A stretch of 46,009 bases of DNA. Source: Scedosporium boydii. Taxonomy: Eukaryota > Ascomycota > Sordariomycetes > Microascales > Microascaceae. The DNA lies in the NCBI GenBank assembly GCA_002221725.1, contig NJFT01000283.1, positions 1 to 46,009 of the forward strand, in the 5' to 3' direction. Positions 33,800-45,584 of this stretch are shown one piece after another. The translations under genes were made by a program, and so were the position numbers. The first letter of the stretch is position 1, and each line of letters starts with the position of its first letter. The notes beneath the pieces were generated by a model. That model saw only the letters and a program-made list of their open reading frames with translations. It made no database searches and was not told where the DNA came from.

Positions 33800-36244
33800 A
33801 ACGCTCTCACGGGCTTCTGGGGGTTACGGACTAGGGGCGCTCGAGATGGATCACATCTCGATATGCACGCTTGTGAGAATGAACGCCAAAAGAGTAAAAG
33901 CAGGGGAGAACAGTGTGTTACATCTTTCAGGGGATATTTCCCGTTCGGGCTGGGAAGCAGTTTGTACTTTCCAGAATGCTCATGTTGCTTTCACGGGCCT
34001 CGTGACTGTGGTGTTACGGATACTTCATGTTACTGTACGTACTGGAATTCGTCGATTCTCGTTCTCACTTGTTTTGATTACCAGACCAAGGCTCGGGGGA
34101 AACAAGATTGTCCACAACATCTCTTCCTGCTGTGTAGCTGGATTAGTTCCAAAATTGCCTTCAACCATTTCGGGCTCGTGTCTTCTGTCTTTCTTCTCTT
34201 GTCCCCGTGACCTGCCACATTCACGTGTACGCATCAGTGACGTTTCCCAACAGCACCGCCCCGTCTACGTCTATGAAGCAAACGATACGTCTCTGGTACC
34301 TCAACGATGGTGCCAGGGAAACGACGGCGTTACGGTGGCTCGTATTCCCGCAGTACCAGGGCGTTCTTCGTATTGAACTTATCGGGAGTTAGAACAATAG
34401 AAGAAGCCAATTACTAACGTCTCATAACTTGGTTTCACAAATATCACAGACGGCGTCGAATCTAGACTTTCTAGGACTTTTTTTTAGGCCAGAGCTAGCC
34501 GGGGCGGCGCGCCCTACCAAAAGCTCTTTTACCTCGCACATGACGTAAATAATGAGGCGGACCAGAACTTAGATGGGGCGGACTTGAAATTGTTTCTTCT
34601 AACCATCTTAAGCTCAGAGTCACCGCATGCCAAATCTGGAAGGAAGGGCGGGAAGTGGGTGGTGGAACTGTCTCGCCCTGTCAACTAGGATCGGATGGGA
34701 GCTGCCGGTGGCGCCCCGGGGCCCAGGGGGAAGGCACATTCGTGCCTTGGGGCGTCGAGGTTGATTGACGATGCGGATCTCCAATGCTCCCGGTATCCTT
34801 GCTAGAACAGATAATTCTTTTTCGAATCAAATGGTTTGCTAAAATGAACCCAAGCTGTTGCAATGACCGAAGGGTCGAGACAACGGAGGGGGGTATGTTA
34901 GCACAATATCGCAAAGACTTCGTGTATCGCTCGAACTAAGACTATGAGGCAATCGCTCATGAATACCTCTGAAGCCGCCCGGGCGGGGGGGGGGGATAAC
35001 AACTACTTCTCGTCTCCGAACCCGGGACCTTGAGCTTTCTTTCCACAACACCCAAATCATCGTCATGTCACCTCGGAGGCACCGCGGTCTTGCTCTTGAA
35101 TAAACATCGTCCATTGCCAGAGCTTTCTGTATCCCCCCGCAGCCAATGATGCCAGGCTCGAGCATCTCCGCTTATATGCCACCTGGCCTGATTTGACTTC
35201 ACCCATCTTCAATCGCTTAGACGTCATATAGGCTTGTGGTTTGCGGGGTTTTTCATGCCTTGCTCATGGATGAGAGATGGAGGAAAGGCGGGGTGCATGA
35301 AGTTGTTATTAGGATGGTTTGTGTTGACATCACCCTAAGCATTTCGTACGGTAGGTGAGCTTGATCCGATGGGGGCTCGGAATTAACTTATAGGCTTCCG
35401 TCGCTCCGCCGTTTAGCGGGCCTCGCACCCACTCAGTCCTACCGTTGTAATCTCTGTCCCTGAGTGTATAAAGGCCTCGCGGGTTTTCTATCCCCCTTGA
35501 GCTGTGTGGCAGCCGCTTTGAAGAGGTAGGCAGTGGCAGTGGGGGACATGAACCTCGCGTTCGAACCTGGGCTTCCGCAGCATAGTAAATGAACATTCGA
35601 ATATGCCACAGAGCCAGTGTATTCAGTGACCTACTCAGCATAGCGTGAGACTAGTTAGCCGCGTGAAGCATGTGCAGGTCCGAGTGATGGCATCGTAAAA
35701 CGGACATATCCACTCAAACTTTAAACACTTGCATCCAACTACCAGAATCTTCAAGTCTCTGCACTCGGTGGCCAAGAGTAGTATGGCCCAGGAAACTATA
35801 CACGATGTTTTAGCGTCAGTTATCTCATCGGTACCCTTACGTATCGGTCTGCAAGACTTACGAGCTAGAGAAGTGGAGGAAGGGGACACTAACCATCATA
35901 CTTCCATGTGAAATATGTATCACGATGCTTTCCCACCTCCTTCGACGTCAGGACCCCGTGGTACAAAAGGTCCTGTTTCCCGCTTATGAGGCCGCTTCCT
36001 GTCTTTTCCTTATCTTGAATCCTTCTAAAGTTTTCGGAGATTCAAGCGTTTTGGTTTTCCTCAAACTTTCCAACCCCACATTTGGCTTAATGGTCTGAGT
36101 GTCACTTCCATAACATCATCATCGATCATCGAATCTCCAACGTATCGTTGGCCTACTTACCCCATGCCACCCGCTCTCATCCCAAACCACTGAACTCACG
36201 GGATAACTTCAACTCGACACTGTCCCTCGCCCTACCAGATCACA
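33800..36244. other. intergenic, 2.4 kb
   Basis: No gene seen. A C/G-rich run (10 G at about 34986-34995) and a tRNA-like but non-foldable sequence near 35548-35623 are present. The last ~250 bp before 36245 is a pyrimidine-rich leader typical of the transporter promoter/5' UTR. Confidence 0.5.
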
Positions 36245-38639
36245 ATGGCTGGGTCCGACAAATCCACTCCGATATCCCTCGGCGAAGAGAGCCTCGGCCC
36301 TGCTATCGAGATGACGGACATAGGGCTTAAAGCTACCAAGAAGCTCGCCAACCCTCTCGACGGCCTTTCCCCGGAGGAGTTGTCCATTCGTGCAGAAGAG
36401 TACTGCAAATACCATGGTATAACGAAAGAAGAAGATGTCCGCTCTTTCTGCTTGGGAGCCCAGCTCGCCGGTAACCTCGACAGGTGGGATGCTGTAGAAG
36501 GCCTCACCGACGAGGAGAGGATCGTTCTTGAGCAGGAGAGAGACCACAAATGGAAGAACCCTAAGATGCTATACTTGGTCGTGGCTAGTAAGTGATGAGC
36601 TTGCTCATATTTTTGGGACGCACGAGATCCAGCTAACGGATTTTCCAAAGTCTGCTCTCTTTGCGCCGCGGTCCAGGGAATGGGTAAGCTGATCGTAATA
36701 CAGCCGCCTCCGCATCTGTTGTTGTGCAGAAAGCTAAGACTTGTCGATCATAACAGACGAAACCGTCGTAAACGGTGCCCAAGCTTTTTATAAGCACCAG
36801 TTCGGCATCGGAGGCGGTAGTATACGAGATACCTGGTTGCTTGGTCTGGTGAATGGCGCTCCCTACCTTTGCTGTGCCGTATTTGGATGCTGTTAGTACA
36901 ACCTTCGCGAAGAACTAGGTAGAAAATCGCTAACACTCACCTTTTCAGGGTTGACGCACCCGCTGAACGAACGATTCGGTCGGCGAGGAACTATCTTTAC
37001 GTGCGAAATAGGTATGTTATCCCACCTTTGTCATAGTGTTCGCCTCGAAAGAAAACGTTAACACCCGTCCAGTGTCTATCATTGCCTGTATCTGGCAGGC
37101 TTTCACGAACAACTGGTGGCACCTATTCATTGCTCGATGTGCTCTCGGATTCGGCCTTGGCCCAAAGTCTGCCACAACCCGTACGTTCATATCCCTAGTG
37201 AAGCCTCCTACTAAGCAAGTTAACCGACCACCAATATGCAGCCATGTTCGCCGCTGAGTGTGCTCCTCCGAGGCTTCGTGGAGCTCTCGTCATGCAATGG
37301 CAAATGTGGACAGCCTTCGGAATCATGGTAAGAACCTCTCATGGTTTTGTCAGTGACAGTGTCTCGCCGGGCCGGTATGCTAATACTCTGGTTTAACAGC
37401 TTGGATATGCTGCGGATCTAGCTCTTTACGAAGTCCCCGACGTCGGCGGTATCGTCGGCCTCAGATGGAGACTTATGCTCGCGTCCGCCGCCCTTCCCGC
37501 GATGGTATGCGCTGCACTGGTCTGGACCATTCCCGAATCCCCTCGCTGGCACCTGGGTAAGGAGGAACGAATCCTGGCGTACCAAAGTATGTGCCGTCTT
37601 CGGTTCAAGAAGATCCAGGCCGCAAGGGATATCTTCTACGCCGACGCCCTTCTCAGTGCGGAGAAGGATGTTGTGCGCAACACCGGAGTCAAGGAGCTCC
37701 TGACTGTCCGACGGAATCGTAATGCATTCTTGGCTTCCGAGATTGTCATGTTTATGCAGCAGTTTTGCGGTGAGTAGCCATCTTGTCATCTTGGAAAGAG
37801 TGTTGATGAAAACGGCCGCTAACGGTTCTCGCGTGAATAGGTATCAACGTTGTCGCGTACTATTCAACCGAGATCTTCCTGGCCGCCAACTTCTCGGAGA
37901 AGTCCGCTCTGGTGGCCTCGCTCGGATTCGGTGTCATCAATTTCCTCTTCGCGTTGCCCGCTTTCTGGACAATTGACACCTTTGGTCGGCGTAACCTTCT
38001 CTTGGCTACATTCCCCGTAAGTTCCACTACTCCTGTACCGCTGTGCCTAGACGACTCCGAAATCAGATGACTGACTGACTGACACGCTTCCTTCAACAGT
38101 TCATGTCCGCCTTCCTCCTCTGGACAGGCTTCAGCTTCTGGCTCCCCATGGGCGCCACCCGCATCGCCATGATCATCACAGGCATCTACCTCTTCGGCAT
38201 GGTCTACTCCCCCGGCGAAGGCCCCGTCCCTTTCACCTACTCCGCCGAGGCCTACCCTCTTTACATCCGCCCCATCGGCATGTCCTTCGCCACGGCGACC
38301 ACTTGGTTCTTCAACTTTTTACTCGCCGTCACTTGGCCTAGCCTCCAGAGCGCCTTCACGCCTACTGGTGCCTTCGGATGGTATGCCGGCTGGAACATTG
38401 TCGGCTTCGTCCTCGTTCTGCTCTTCCTTCCCGAGACCAAGGGCCACACCCTAGAGGAGCTTGATGCAGTCTTCGACGTACCCCTGTCTAGTCTTATTAA
38501 GTACGGAAAGCGAGAGTTCGTCTGGTTCTTCAAGCGCAAGTTGCTCCGTCAGGAGGTCAAGCGGCCGGCAGTGCCTCATGCCGCCGTGTTGAATTCTGGG
38601 AACTTCCAGATGGCTCAAGGGCAGGCAGGCGGGGTATAA
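36245..38639 (+). CDS. MFS sugar transporter (SP family)
   Basis: Model: join(36245..36587, 36651..36683, 36757..36891, 36949..37011, 37073..37180, 37242..37327, 37400..37769, 37841..38016, 38100..38639), nine exons, 617 residues, all in phase. Family hallmarks: ERFGRRG after the second helix, PESPRW (301-306) at the end of TM6, QQFCGINVVAYYSTEIF in TM7, DTFGRR, YSAEAYPLYIRPIGMSF and PETKGHTLEELD (549-560). It couples sugar or polyol uptake, usually with protons, across the plasma membrane. The ~110-residue cytosolic N-terminus (NPLDGLSPEELSIRAEEYCKYHG...) is typical of one fungal sub-branch; the substrate cannot be read from sequence. Exon 2 is only 33 nt. Intron 8 carries a tandem CTGACTGACTGAC branch-point region. 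The ATG at 36245 has favourable context (CACAATGG). Confidence 0.92.
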
Positions 38640-39465
38640 GATGACCTTTTCGGGTTCTCATGTGGTGTCTTGTCCTTGGAACTTGGGAGGTTTCGAGCAT
38701 ATATATGCAAGCCACTATGTCATTGATGCCACAAGATACGTATGCAGCGGACAGGTAGGCTGCGAAAGTAACAGAATAGGAAATTGGGCAATATCAAGGC
38801 CTAGCCTTTGGAACGGAAGGGCAAATAGGGAGAAAAAAAATATCAGGTTGGGAGGAGGAAAACAGAATGAGAGAGCAAAGGGGACGCAGAGGCGGCAAAA
38901 AATGCGAGTATACACTTCCTTGGAATTAATTGAAAAGGGCGTTCAGGAATTGAATCATCAAACTTTAAACAGGCTCATCTCATACATGTGTACACTGCGG
39001 GGAGTGAACAAGAAGGGTCATAACTCATCCAGTCGTAACGCGTGGGCCAAAATGCGAACACCCCATGTCCTACCACACATATGCAACCAGGGAGTCCGAA
39101 GTGGTGGCCTTCGTACCGAACTGTACCATCTGGCGGGTTGGTGGACGAGGAGTACACTGCTGGCTTCGTATTAATTGTGCTGGCAACATTGAAGTGACAC
39201 TCGTATGGGGGAGGTACAGGACAGTACATACTGACAGGTCTTGGTCATTTCTATCAAAACATCACTTAAGAGCATCCTCCCATGACAACAAGTACACTAG
39301 AGGGGGTGGGTTATCACCAAATCCTTCAACAAGCAGAGAAGCCAAGTCCCTCTAATACACCAAGTAGCACACTCCAAAGTCCAATTTATACTCAGACCAT
39401 AGTATATTTTATATTACAGTTACTCCCCAGGTTTTTCTACTACCTACACTATTTCCAATCTTAAC
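38640..39465. other. intergenic; left flank of the LTR-like block
   Basis: No gene. It becomes AT-rich after about 39340. Small frames here have no protein character. Confidence 0.5.
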
Positions 39466-39901
39466 TGTTACGGTCCTAACACTGGGGGATCAGTTGATCA
39501 ACGGAATATCAGGCGGATACAGCTGGTGTCAGGGTCGTAGGAGCCTGTTGTGTGTAAGCGAGGCAATCAAGCAGTATCAACGATATAGAAGTGCGTATAC
39601 AAGTGTAGGTCGTAGTTGTGACTTGTATTGACTACTGAAGAGTCTGGAAGAACACACTAGATACAGGGCGCCATCGTGGCCTTATATAGACACTCCTTCC
39701 ATCCCTCTTCAGTCCAGAATCGCTTCTTCGTCGACCACCCGGTCGCTTTACTCCCGGCCGGTCGGTCGTCTTTTCGGAGTGCGGGCGGTCGCACCTTGTT
39801 CGTCCGCCTCGTCGCACTGCCAAGAAGCGCTCACGTGACTCCGTAGGATCCTGCCGTGCCTCACCGCTCTGGGCGGCCCAAATCACGGCCAGGTCGTGAC
39901 A
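39466..39901 (+). mobile_element. putative solo LTR of a retrotransposon
   Basis: A ~436-bp GC-balanced block inside AT-rich DNA. It begins TGTTACGGTC and ends GGTCGTGACA, whose complement TGTCACGACC resembles the start, i.e. the TG...CA imperfect inverted ends of LTRs. A TATATA box lies at 39683-39688 (CTTATATAGA), two-thirds of the way in, as in LTR promoters. There is no gag/pol sequence on either side in the window, hence solo. The flanking five bases (TTAAC and ATTTT) do not match, so a target duplication is missing or mutated. No second copy is present in the window for comparison, so this rests on ends and composition only. Confidence 0.5.
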
Positions 39902-40040
39902 ATTTTATAAAGCTAGGCTAAAAAAGAAAATAATATAAAAATAAAAAAGAGGAAATTTTTCTTAAGAAAATAAAAAAGGAAAGGAGAAGTATAAAGAAGA
40001 AGAGGGAAAATTATAAGAAGATGTAAGGGATGCCTCCACG
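39902..40040. repeat. AT/purine-rich low-complexity tract
   Basis: Runs of A, AAAATA and GAAGAAG units directly right of the LTR-like block. This could be decayed transposon DNA or RIP-affected sequence, and it separates the block from the neighbouring gene end at 40160. Confidence 0.6.
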
Positions 40041-40159
40041 ACTATTAGATCGACTGCTATCTCACTGTTGAGGCTTACATCTAGGATATCTCAGTCGAAT
40101 GTTTCCTGTTCCTCCACGAATTGTAGCATAACCCTCCAAAACGAAGGGCATGATCAACG

Positions 40160-41459
40160 CTATCCAAAGTTATGCAGAGGGGTAGCTGGGGCGGATGAGA
40201 GGAAGGACGACTCGCGCAGGGAGCGAGATGCACGCTTCTCCTTGACGCTCTTCCAGTCGGCTTTCCACTTTTGTATGCTTCTTCTAAGGTCTTCATCCAT
40301 GTTTGAGGGAGGTGGACACTGCACCTCGATAGCTTTGAGGGCAATGCGGAGACTTGCGAGTTCGGTGTCATATTCGTGGAGGTTTGCTTGCCTGTCGGAA
40401 ACGAGTTTAGTTGGCCAGCTCGAGAGACTACTACAGATGAAACGGAAGGCACTTACAGGTTTTGGACGTGATCTTCGAGAACGATAATGCGCTGCGCGGC
40501 TCGCTCGGCTCTATCGATGAGAAGTGCATGGATATGCTAGAGGGGTGTTAGCCGCCCGGCCCCTATCCTGGTAAATATATAAACGGCCCGCGTACCTCTG
40601 ATTCCTCCTGGCGAGACTGGAGCCTGGAGATGATGGAGGTCAGATGCTCACTTAGCTCCTTAGCCTCTTGAGCAATGCGGCTGGCATCCTCGGCGGAGAT
40701 TGTGGGCTTCGGCCTCCTAATTTGAACTGGTTTCCGTTCGGTTGGAGGTTTCAAAAGCGGTGCCTCTGCAATGGCGTTCGTGAGGTCGGAGACTTGGGAT
40801 CTTAAGAGGGCTGACAGACTCGTAGCTGGTCCCCATAAGATCTGAGTATCACGGCCAGACAGGAAATCAAGGTCGAGACTCATTGGTCGAGAGCTATTTG
40901 GGGAATGATTTCCCCGTCGAAGGTGCGTACGATGCGGACTCCCCTCGAGGACATCTTCCATCTCGTCCACCTTGGAGTGGAGCGCGGAAAGGTTCTCATC
41001 CTTGAAGCTGGTGTCATCACTATTAAGGCGCTTCATGAGGTCGCCGAGCCGCTGAAGGAGGACATCTTTGCTATCTAGTGCGATGGGGTCTTCTGATGAT
41101 GGACTATCGCCAGAATGCTCCGCCGCGTTGCTTTCCTCGTCTCCATCGTTGGCGTGTTCGTGCGTTTGCTCGTGCTCGTAGCCTTGGCTATCGTCAGCCC
41201 GGTCGTGGTCGTCAGCCTGGTCATCATAACTCGTGTCGTGCCCTATCTCGACTGAGGGCGACTTGAGCCAGGGTGGGCCTGGAGCGCGTGGGGATGAGAA
41301 CTGCTTGGAATATGGCGAGATGCCGAGGCGATAGAGCGAGACAGGAGACGAAAGTGTCGGCGAGGGGAGAGGAGGTGGTGTGACGACAGCGGCAGCCCGT
41401 TCAATGGGTTCGATCTCGTCCTGGCTAAGATTCGGCGGAGGATCATCTGTACCGTTCAT
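40160..41459 (-). CDS. conserved-looking coiled-coil protein of unknown function
   Basis: Model: complement(join(40160..40391, 40457..40536, 40596..41459)), three exons, 391 residues. Donors are GTACGC and GTAAGT, acceptors CTCTAG and CCGACAG, and the split codon CT|G keeps the frame. The first ~130 residues are Pro/Ser/acidic and disordered (including an Asp/His/Glu-rich stretch). A helical segment LLQRLGDLMKRLNSDD...ALHSKVDEMEDVLEG follows. The C-terminal half is predicted coiled coil (EDASRIAQEAKELSEHLTSIISRLQSRQEESE, HALLIDRAERAAQRIIVLEDHVQNL, DEDLRRSIQKWKADWKSVKEKR). The heptad pattern continues smoothly across both introns, which supports the model. I do not recognise the family; a cytoskeletal or spindle-pole adaptor would be typical of such an architecture but is a guess. 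Confidence 0.72.
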
Positions 41460-43882
41460 TTGGCGATCCGAGATCCGGCGCGTTTCATGCGGAGACTTGG
41501 ATGGGGTTACGGTAAGTTGGGTGTGTGGGGAGGGGGAGGGGGTGTGAGAAAGACAACTATGTCCTATGGGGGGGAAGGATAGCGCCCACCGGCGTCGGAC
41601 GATGGGACTGTGGAATCTTCAAAAGTTGTGTGATAATTCTTTTGATAAACGAGGCTATTTTTTTCTTCTCCCTTTTCTTCTGACCGCCTGACTTGGCAGA
41701 GCTCTCTCTCGTCGTAGTCGTTGGCGCTAATTGAATTAAACAGTGCTCTTTTCCTGATAAGTCAACACGCTCCGAAAGATAATGCACCAAGGGTATTGTT
41801 TCGTAAGGCGGATTATTATTTTCACTCACCCCACGGATGATGATTGGGAGAACGTCATTCCTGGGCAACGTCGGAGCTTTCGGAGTTTGGCGTTTTCGTT
41901 CAGCTCATGATGGTGGCTGGAGGGAAGGAAGGGAGGTCTCACTCAGGGAGAGGGTGAGGCAACGCGCTTTGCATGTGACATGTGACTAGGGGAGGCGGGA
42001 CAGAGGCTGGAAGGGCCCATGCTTGGCTCTACAAAGTACTTCGTACCCAACCAGCTACTGCCTCGCTGGCAATTTTGAGCAGCCTGCAGAATGCGAGGGC
42101 GGATCTGGGAAGGCGCAACGGGAAACGGGCCCCACACTGGCTGGAAGCTGTGACCATTCGAAGCTCCAAGAATGATGCACGGTTGCTGCATCAGGGTGGG
42201 GTGATGCGGGGCGAATGGAGAATGGAAGCCGCAGGTGGCAGTTGGCAACAGCAGGAGGATCACAATTACTTGTCCACTTGTTCACTTGTTTCCGCATCCG
42301 TTTTGGTACCACATCGATGAACAAAATGCACAAAAAAAAACATGTGGAAAAGACAGGGGTACCAAGGCAGGGACCACGGAGAAAGACGGGCGGAGTACGA
42401 CGGAGTACGAGTACCGAGTGCCGAACTGTGAGCTTGGTCCAATAAGCCTGCGGCTATTACAGTTTGAGAACCAGGAAGCTTCCCCGGTGCAGCCCGTGAG
42501 GCTCGCCAGAATGGCTCGAAAGTGGTCTCAATTTTGAAGAAACTGGTGTGTTTTGTCGTCTCCTAGAGCGGCACAAGTGGATCAACAGAGCCCGGTATTG
42601 CATATACATTATCGTATTGGGTAGCATTTAGATATTAGACTGGCAGCCAACCCCACAGCTGCCATGTTGGAGACTTGGAGTCGAGGTCAGCGCTGAATGC
42701 CGTCGCGGCAGGATCCACGATCAAGCACGGAGCACGAGACGATTCTCCTAGTCAAAACATTAACTTCTTGGCCGCCGCCCACGTCGGGAGTCAGAGGTCT
42801 GGAACAACGAAATCGACTCCATCTCCACATGTATTAAATATGTATTGGCCCACATCCCCCCGATATTCCTACGAGTTAGTTTATGTACATTTGTATGGAT
42901 CGGGATATGGAGCACATGAGAAAAAGTGAAGCATCAAAGCCGACTCAAGCTCTTAATAATAAGAGTTGTTCGGCTCCCCGGCTTTTGACCAAGCCCAAAC
43001 GAGCCAAGCACTGGCCGCTATTTGAGCAGTGACGGACACATGCCAACAAGCGCACATGTCTAGGCAGTATTACGGACGGCTTCGTGTTCCACTGATCCGA
43101 TCCCCGATCCCCGTTGCGGTTGCAGTCCCCCAGTCTCTGTCGCCTGCCAGTCGCCCCCTTCCCCAAAACCCGTGTCCAGGGCAAATGGAAGGAACCTCAA
43201 AGGGAGACTTATCCCCCACGAATGTTTCCCCCCCTCGCTCGTTCTCACCTCCAATTGACAAGATCAGATTTGTCTTTGGATGGCCAACCCTGGCTATGCG
43301 TTAAGCTTCACGAAACTGGCCCTTTTTTTCTCGCCTTGATTATAATCAAAGGCCAAAAAAATATAAGGAGATAATCGCCCTCGTGGCTTAATCCCACGCC
43401 CCATCCCCATATGTCTTACTGCCTCGGCAATAAACACACGCTCGACCGACAAAGACCGCGGGGTTGACTCACGCCTATGACCCGAGGGCATCCACTTCCA
43501 CGCCACTACCAGACGAATTGATTTCATCATACCCTCGACGCCGCGTTTTTCGATATTCTCGACATCTGCCACCCACAATTGAACGGAAACCTTAGCCAAG
43601 ACGGTGAAACTACAATTGAACTCGACACGCAGGCGGGACCATTTTCACCAGCGCGCACAGAGCAAGGACGAAAAGCATCAAATCCTAGCTTCGGGAGCAA
43701 CTTTCACTTTTTCTTGCGTCGCCTCCAATTGCCAATCATTCTACCGCCTTTCGCGAACACACATGCACCAACCGATCACCACTTTCGCGTAACCTCTCGA
43801 TAGGAGGAGTCTCCAAGTCGGAACAGCAAGCTATTCGTGTGTTTGGTGGGGTTTAGCAAACCCCCCTCACATCACCGTCACC
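41460..43882. promoter_or_regulatory. 2.4 kb divergent region between the coiled-coil gene and the PDH-kinase gene
   Basis: No gene supported. It contains the exact motif GTACTTCGTAC at 42036. The last 400 bp before the kinase is a C/T-rich leader with many short frames, probably 5' UTR. Open frames at 42.0-42.5 kb overlap on both strands without coding bias. Confidence 0.45.
42036..42046. repeat. dispersed motif GTACTTCGTAC, exact copy
   Basis: Fifth exact copy in the window, flanked by AAA and CCC. About 580 bp upstream of the coiled-coil gene start. Confidence 0.65.
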
Positions 43883-45584
43883 ATGTCGTGGAGGAAGACA
43901 GAACGTTTGATGGAAACCATCAAGCACTATGCAAGCTTCCCCGCTACCGGCGTGAGCTTGCGCCAGATGGTTCAGTTCGGCAAAGATCCATCTGTTGGTG
44001 CGTATCCCCTATTCTGACCCCAGTTTGCCTCTCAATCGAGCTTTTTTGGATATTGCGCCCAAGGCATGGCCAAATCCAAAATACTCTTGCTCAAATAATT
44101 GAACACGAGTGCTCACGCCACCTCGCGCCTTTTGCCTAGGTACCCTCTTTCGAGCCTCCCAGTTCCTCTCTGAGGAGCTTCCTATCCGCCTTGCCCACAG
44201 AGTCCAGGAGCTGGACAGCTTACCAGATGGCCTCGGCGAAATGCCCTCCATAAGACGTGTCCAAGATTGGTACGCCCAATCCTTCGAGGTACGAAAAAGC
44301 CAACCCTAGGCCCGGAGGTGCCAGCAATTCCTCTTGGAGCGTGCTTAACCTTCCCTGGTCGACTGCGGATTTCATCACCCCCAATTCCCTTCCTCTCTCG
44401 GTATACTGACACAGTCATTTCAAGGAAATCACCGAATTGCCACGGCCACGGCTCGACAGTGAGACTAGAGAGCGACTGATGAAGCCTGCCAAGCACGCAA
44501 AGAACAAATGGCTCCCTGAAAACACGCCGAACCCCAGCTTAGCCGAAGGCGAGTACTCTGGCGGCTGGTCGAACCAACGGCAGAACGGCAACAACAACGG
44601 CAATGGAAATGGAAACGGAAACGGCAATGGGTGGTCAAGGAAGTATCATTCCGCGAGGAGATATTTTGCTGCGGTCGACGACGCTGGTGGTAGCTGGCCG
44701 CCGGAGCTGCATATGTACAATCTCAAGTTCGGAGAGTGCCTCAATAAAATCAAGAGGCGGCACGACGGTGTCGTGACCACCATGGCGCAGGGTATCCTCG
44801 AGTACAAGCGAAAGAGGCAACGCCTGCAGATCGACAACAACATTCAGGCCTTCCTAGATCGCTTCTACATGTCTCGTATAGGCATACGTATGCTAATCGG
44901 TCAACACATCGCCCTTACCTCGCAAAGCCACTATCGAGATCCCACATATGTCGGCATCATATGCACAAAAACAAACGTCCATGAGCTCGCCCAGGAGGCC
45001 ATAGAGAACGCCCGATTCGTCTGCGAAGATCACTACGGCCTCTTCGAAGCTCCTCGCGTTCAGCTCGTCTGCAACCCCCATCTAAATTTCATGTACGTGC
45101 CGGGCCACCTGTCGCACATGCTCTTCGAGACCCTCAAGAACTCTCTGCGAGCCGTCGTCGAGACACACGGCCAGGACAAGCAGGAGTTCCCTGTGACCAA
45201 GGTCATAGTCGCCGAAGGCAAGGAGGACATCACCATCAAGATCTCCGACGAGGGTGGTGGCATTCCTCGCAGCGCCATCCCGCTCGTGTGGACCTACTCG
45301 TACACGACGGTTAATCAGACGCCGAACCTCGATCCGGACTTTGATAAGAGCGATTTCAAGGCGCCCATGGCTGGATTCGGTTATGGATTGCCAATCTCGC
45401 GGTTGTATGCCAGGTACTTTGGCGGCGACTTGAAGCTTATTAGCATGGAGGGGTAAGTTTTGGCTTCTTTTCTTACGGATATGAGCGAGCAGCCCTCTTC
45501 TAACACATCTGAAAAAACAGATACGGAACAGATGTCTACCTACATCTCAACAGACTGTCGAGCTCTTCGGAACCCCTGCCTTAA
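43883..45584 (+). CDS. mitochondrial pyruvate dehydrogenase-type kinase (PDK/BCKDK family)
   Basis: Model: join(43883..43997, 44140..44288, 44425..45452, 45521..45584), four exons, 451 residues, in phase (G|GT, phase 0, GG|A). It phosphorylates and inactivates the E1 alpha subunit of pyruvate dehydrogenase in the mitochondrial matrix. The N-terminal four-helix regulatory domain carries the family motif KRRHDGVVTTMAQGILEYK (His near 201). The GHKL ATP-binding domain shows the N-box HMLFETLKNSLRAVVE (E323, N327), the G1 box DEGGGIP (363-369) and the G2 box GFGYGLPIS (405-413), followed by YGTDVYLHL. Between helices it has an insert of about 50 residues (about 113-165) with a Gly/Asn tract. The N-terminus is basic and amphipathic, without obvious cleavable presequence. 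Whether it is the Pkp1 or Pkp2 orthologue, or branched-chain specific, is not decided here. Confidence 0.9.
44584..44630 (+). repeat. coding hexanucleotide repeat (Asn-Gly tract)
   Basis: Degenerate AAYGGH units encode alternating Asn and Gly at about residues 142-157 of the PDH-type kinase, inside the variable insert. Synonymous variation between units (GGC, GGA; AAC, AAT) suggests it is not a very recent expansion. Confidence 0.8.

Noticed and set aside
35548..35623. tRNA-like sequence on the minus strand (A-box-like TGGCTCTGTGG and B-box-like GGTTCGAAC with tRNA spacing)
   Set aside because: Neither the T-stem nor the acceptor stem pairs when laid out on the tRNA model, so it is not a functional tRNA. 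A decayed tRNA-derived SINE is possible, but no second alignable copy was found in the window.
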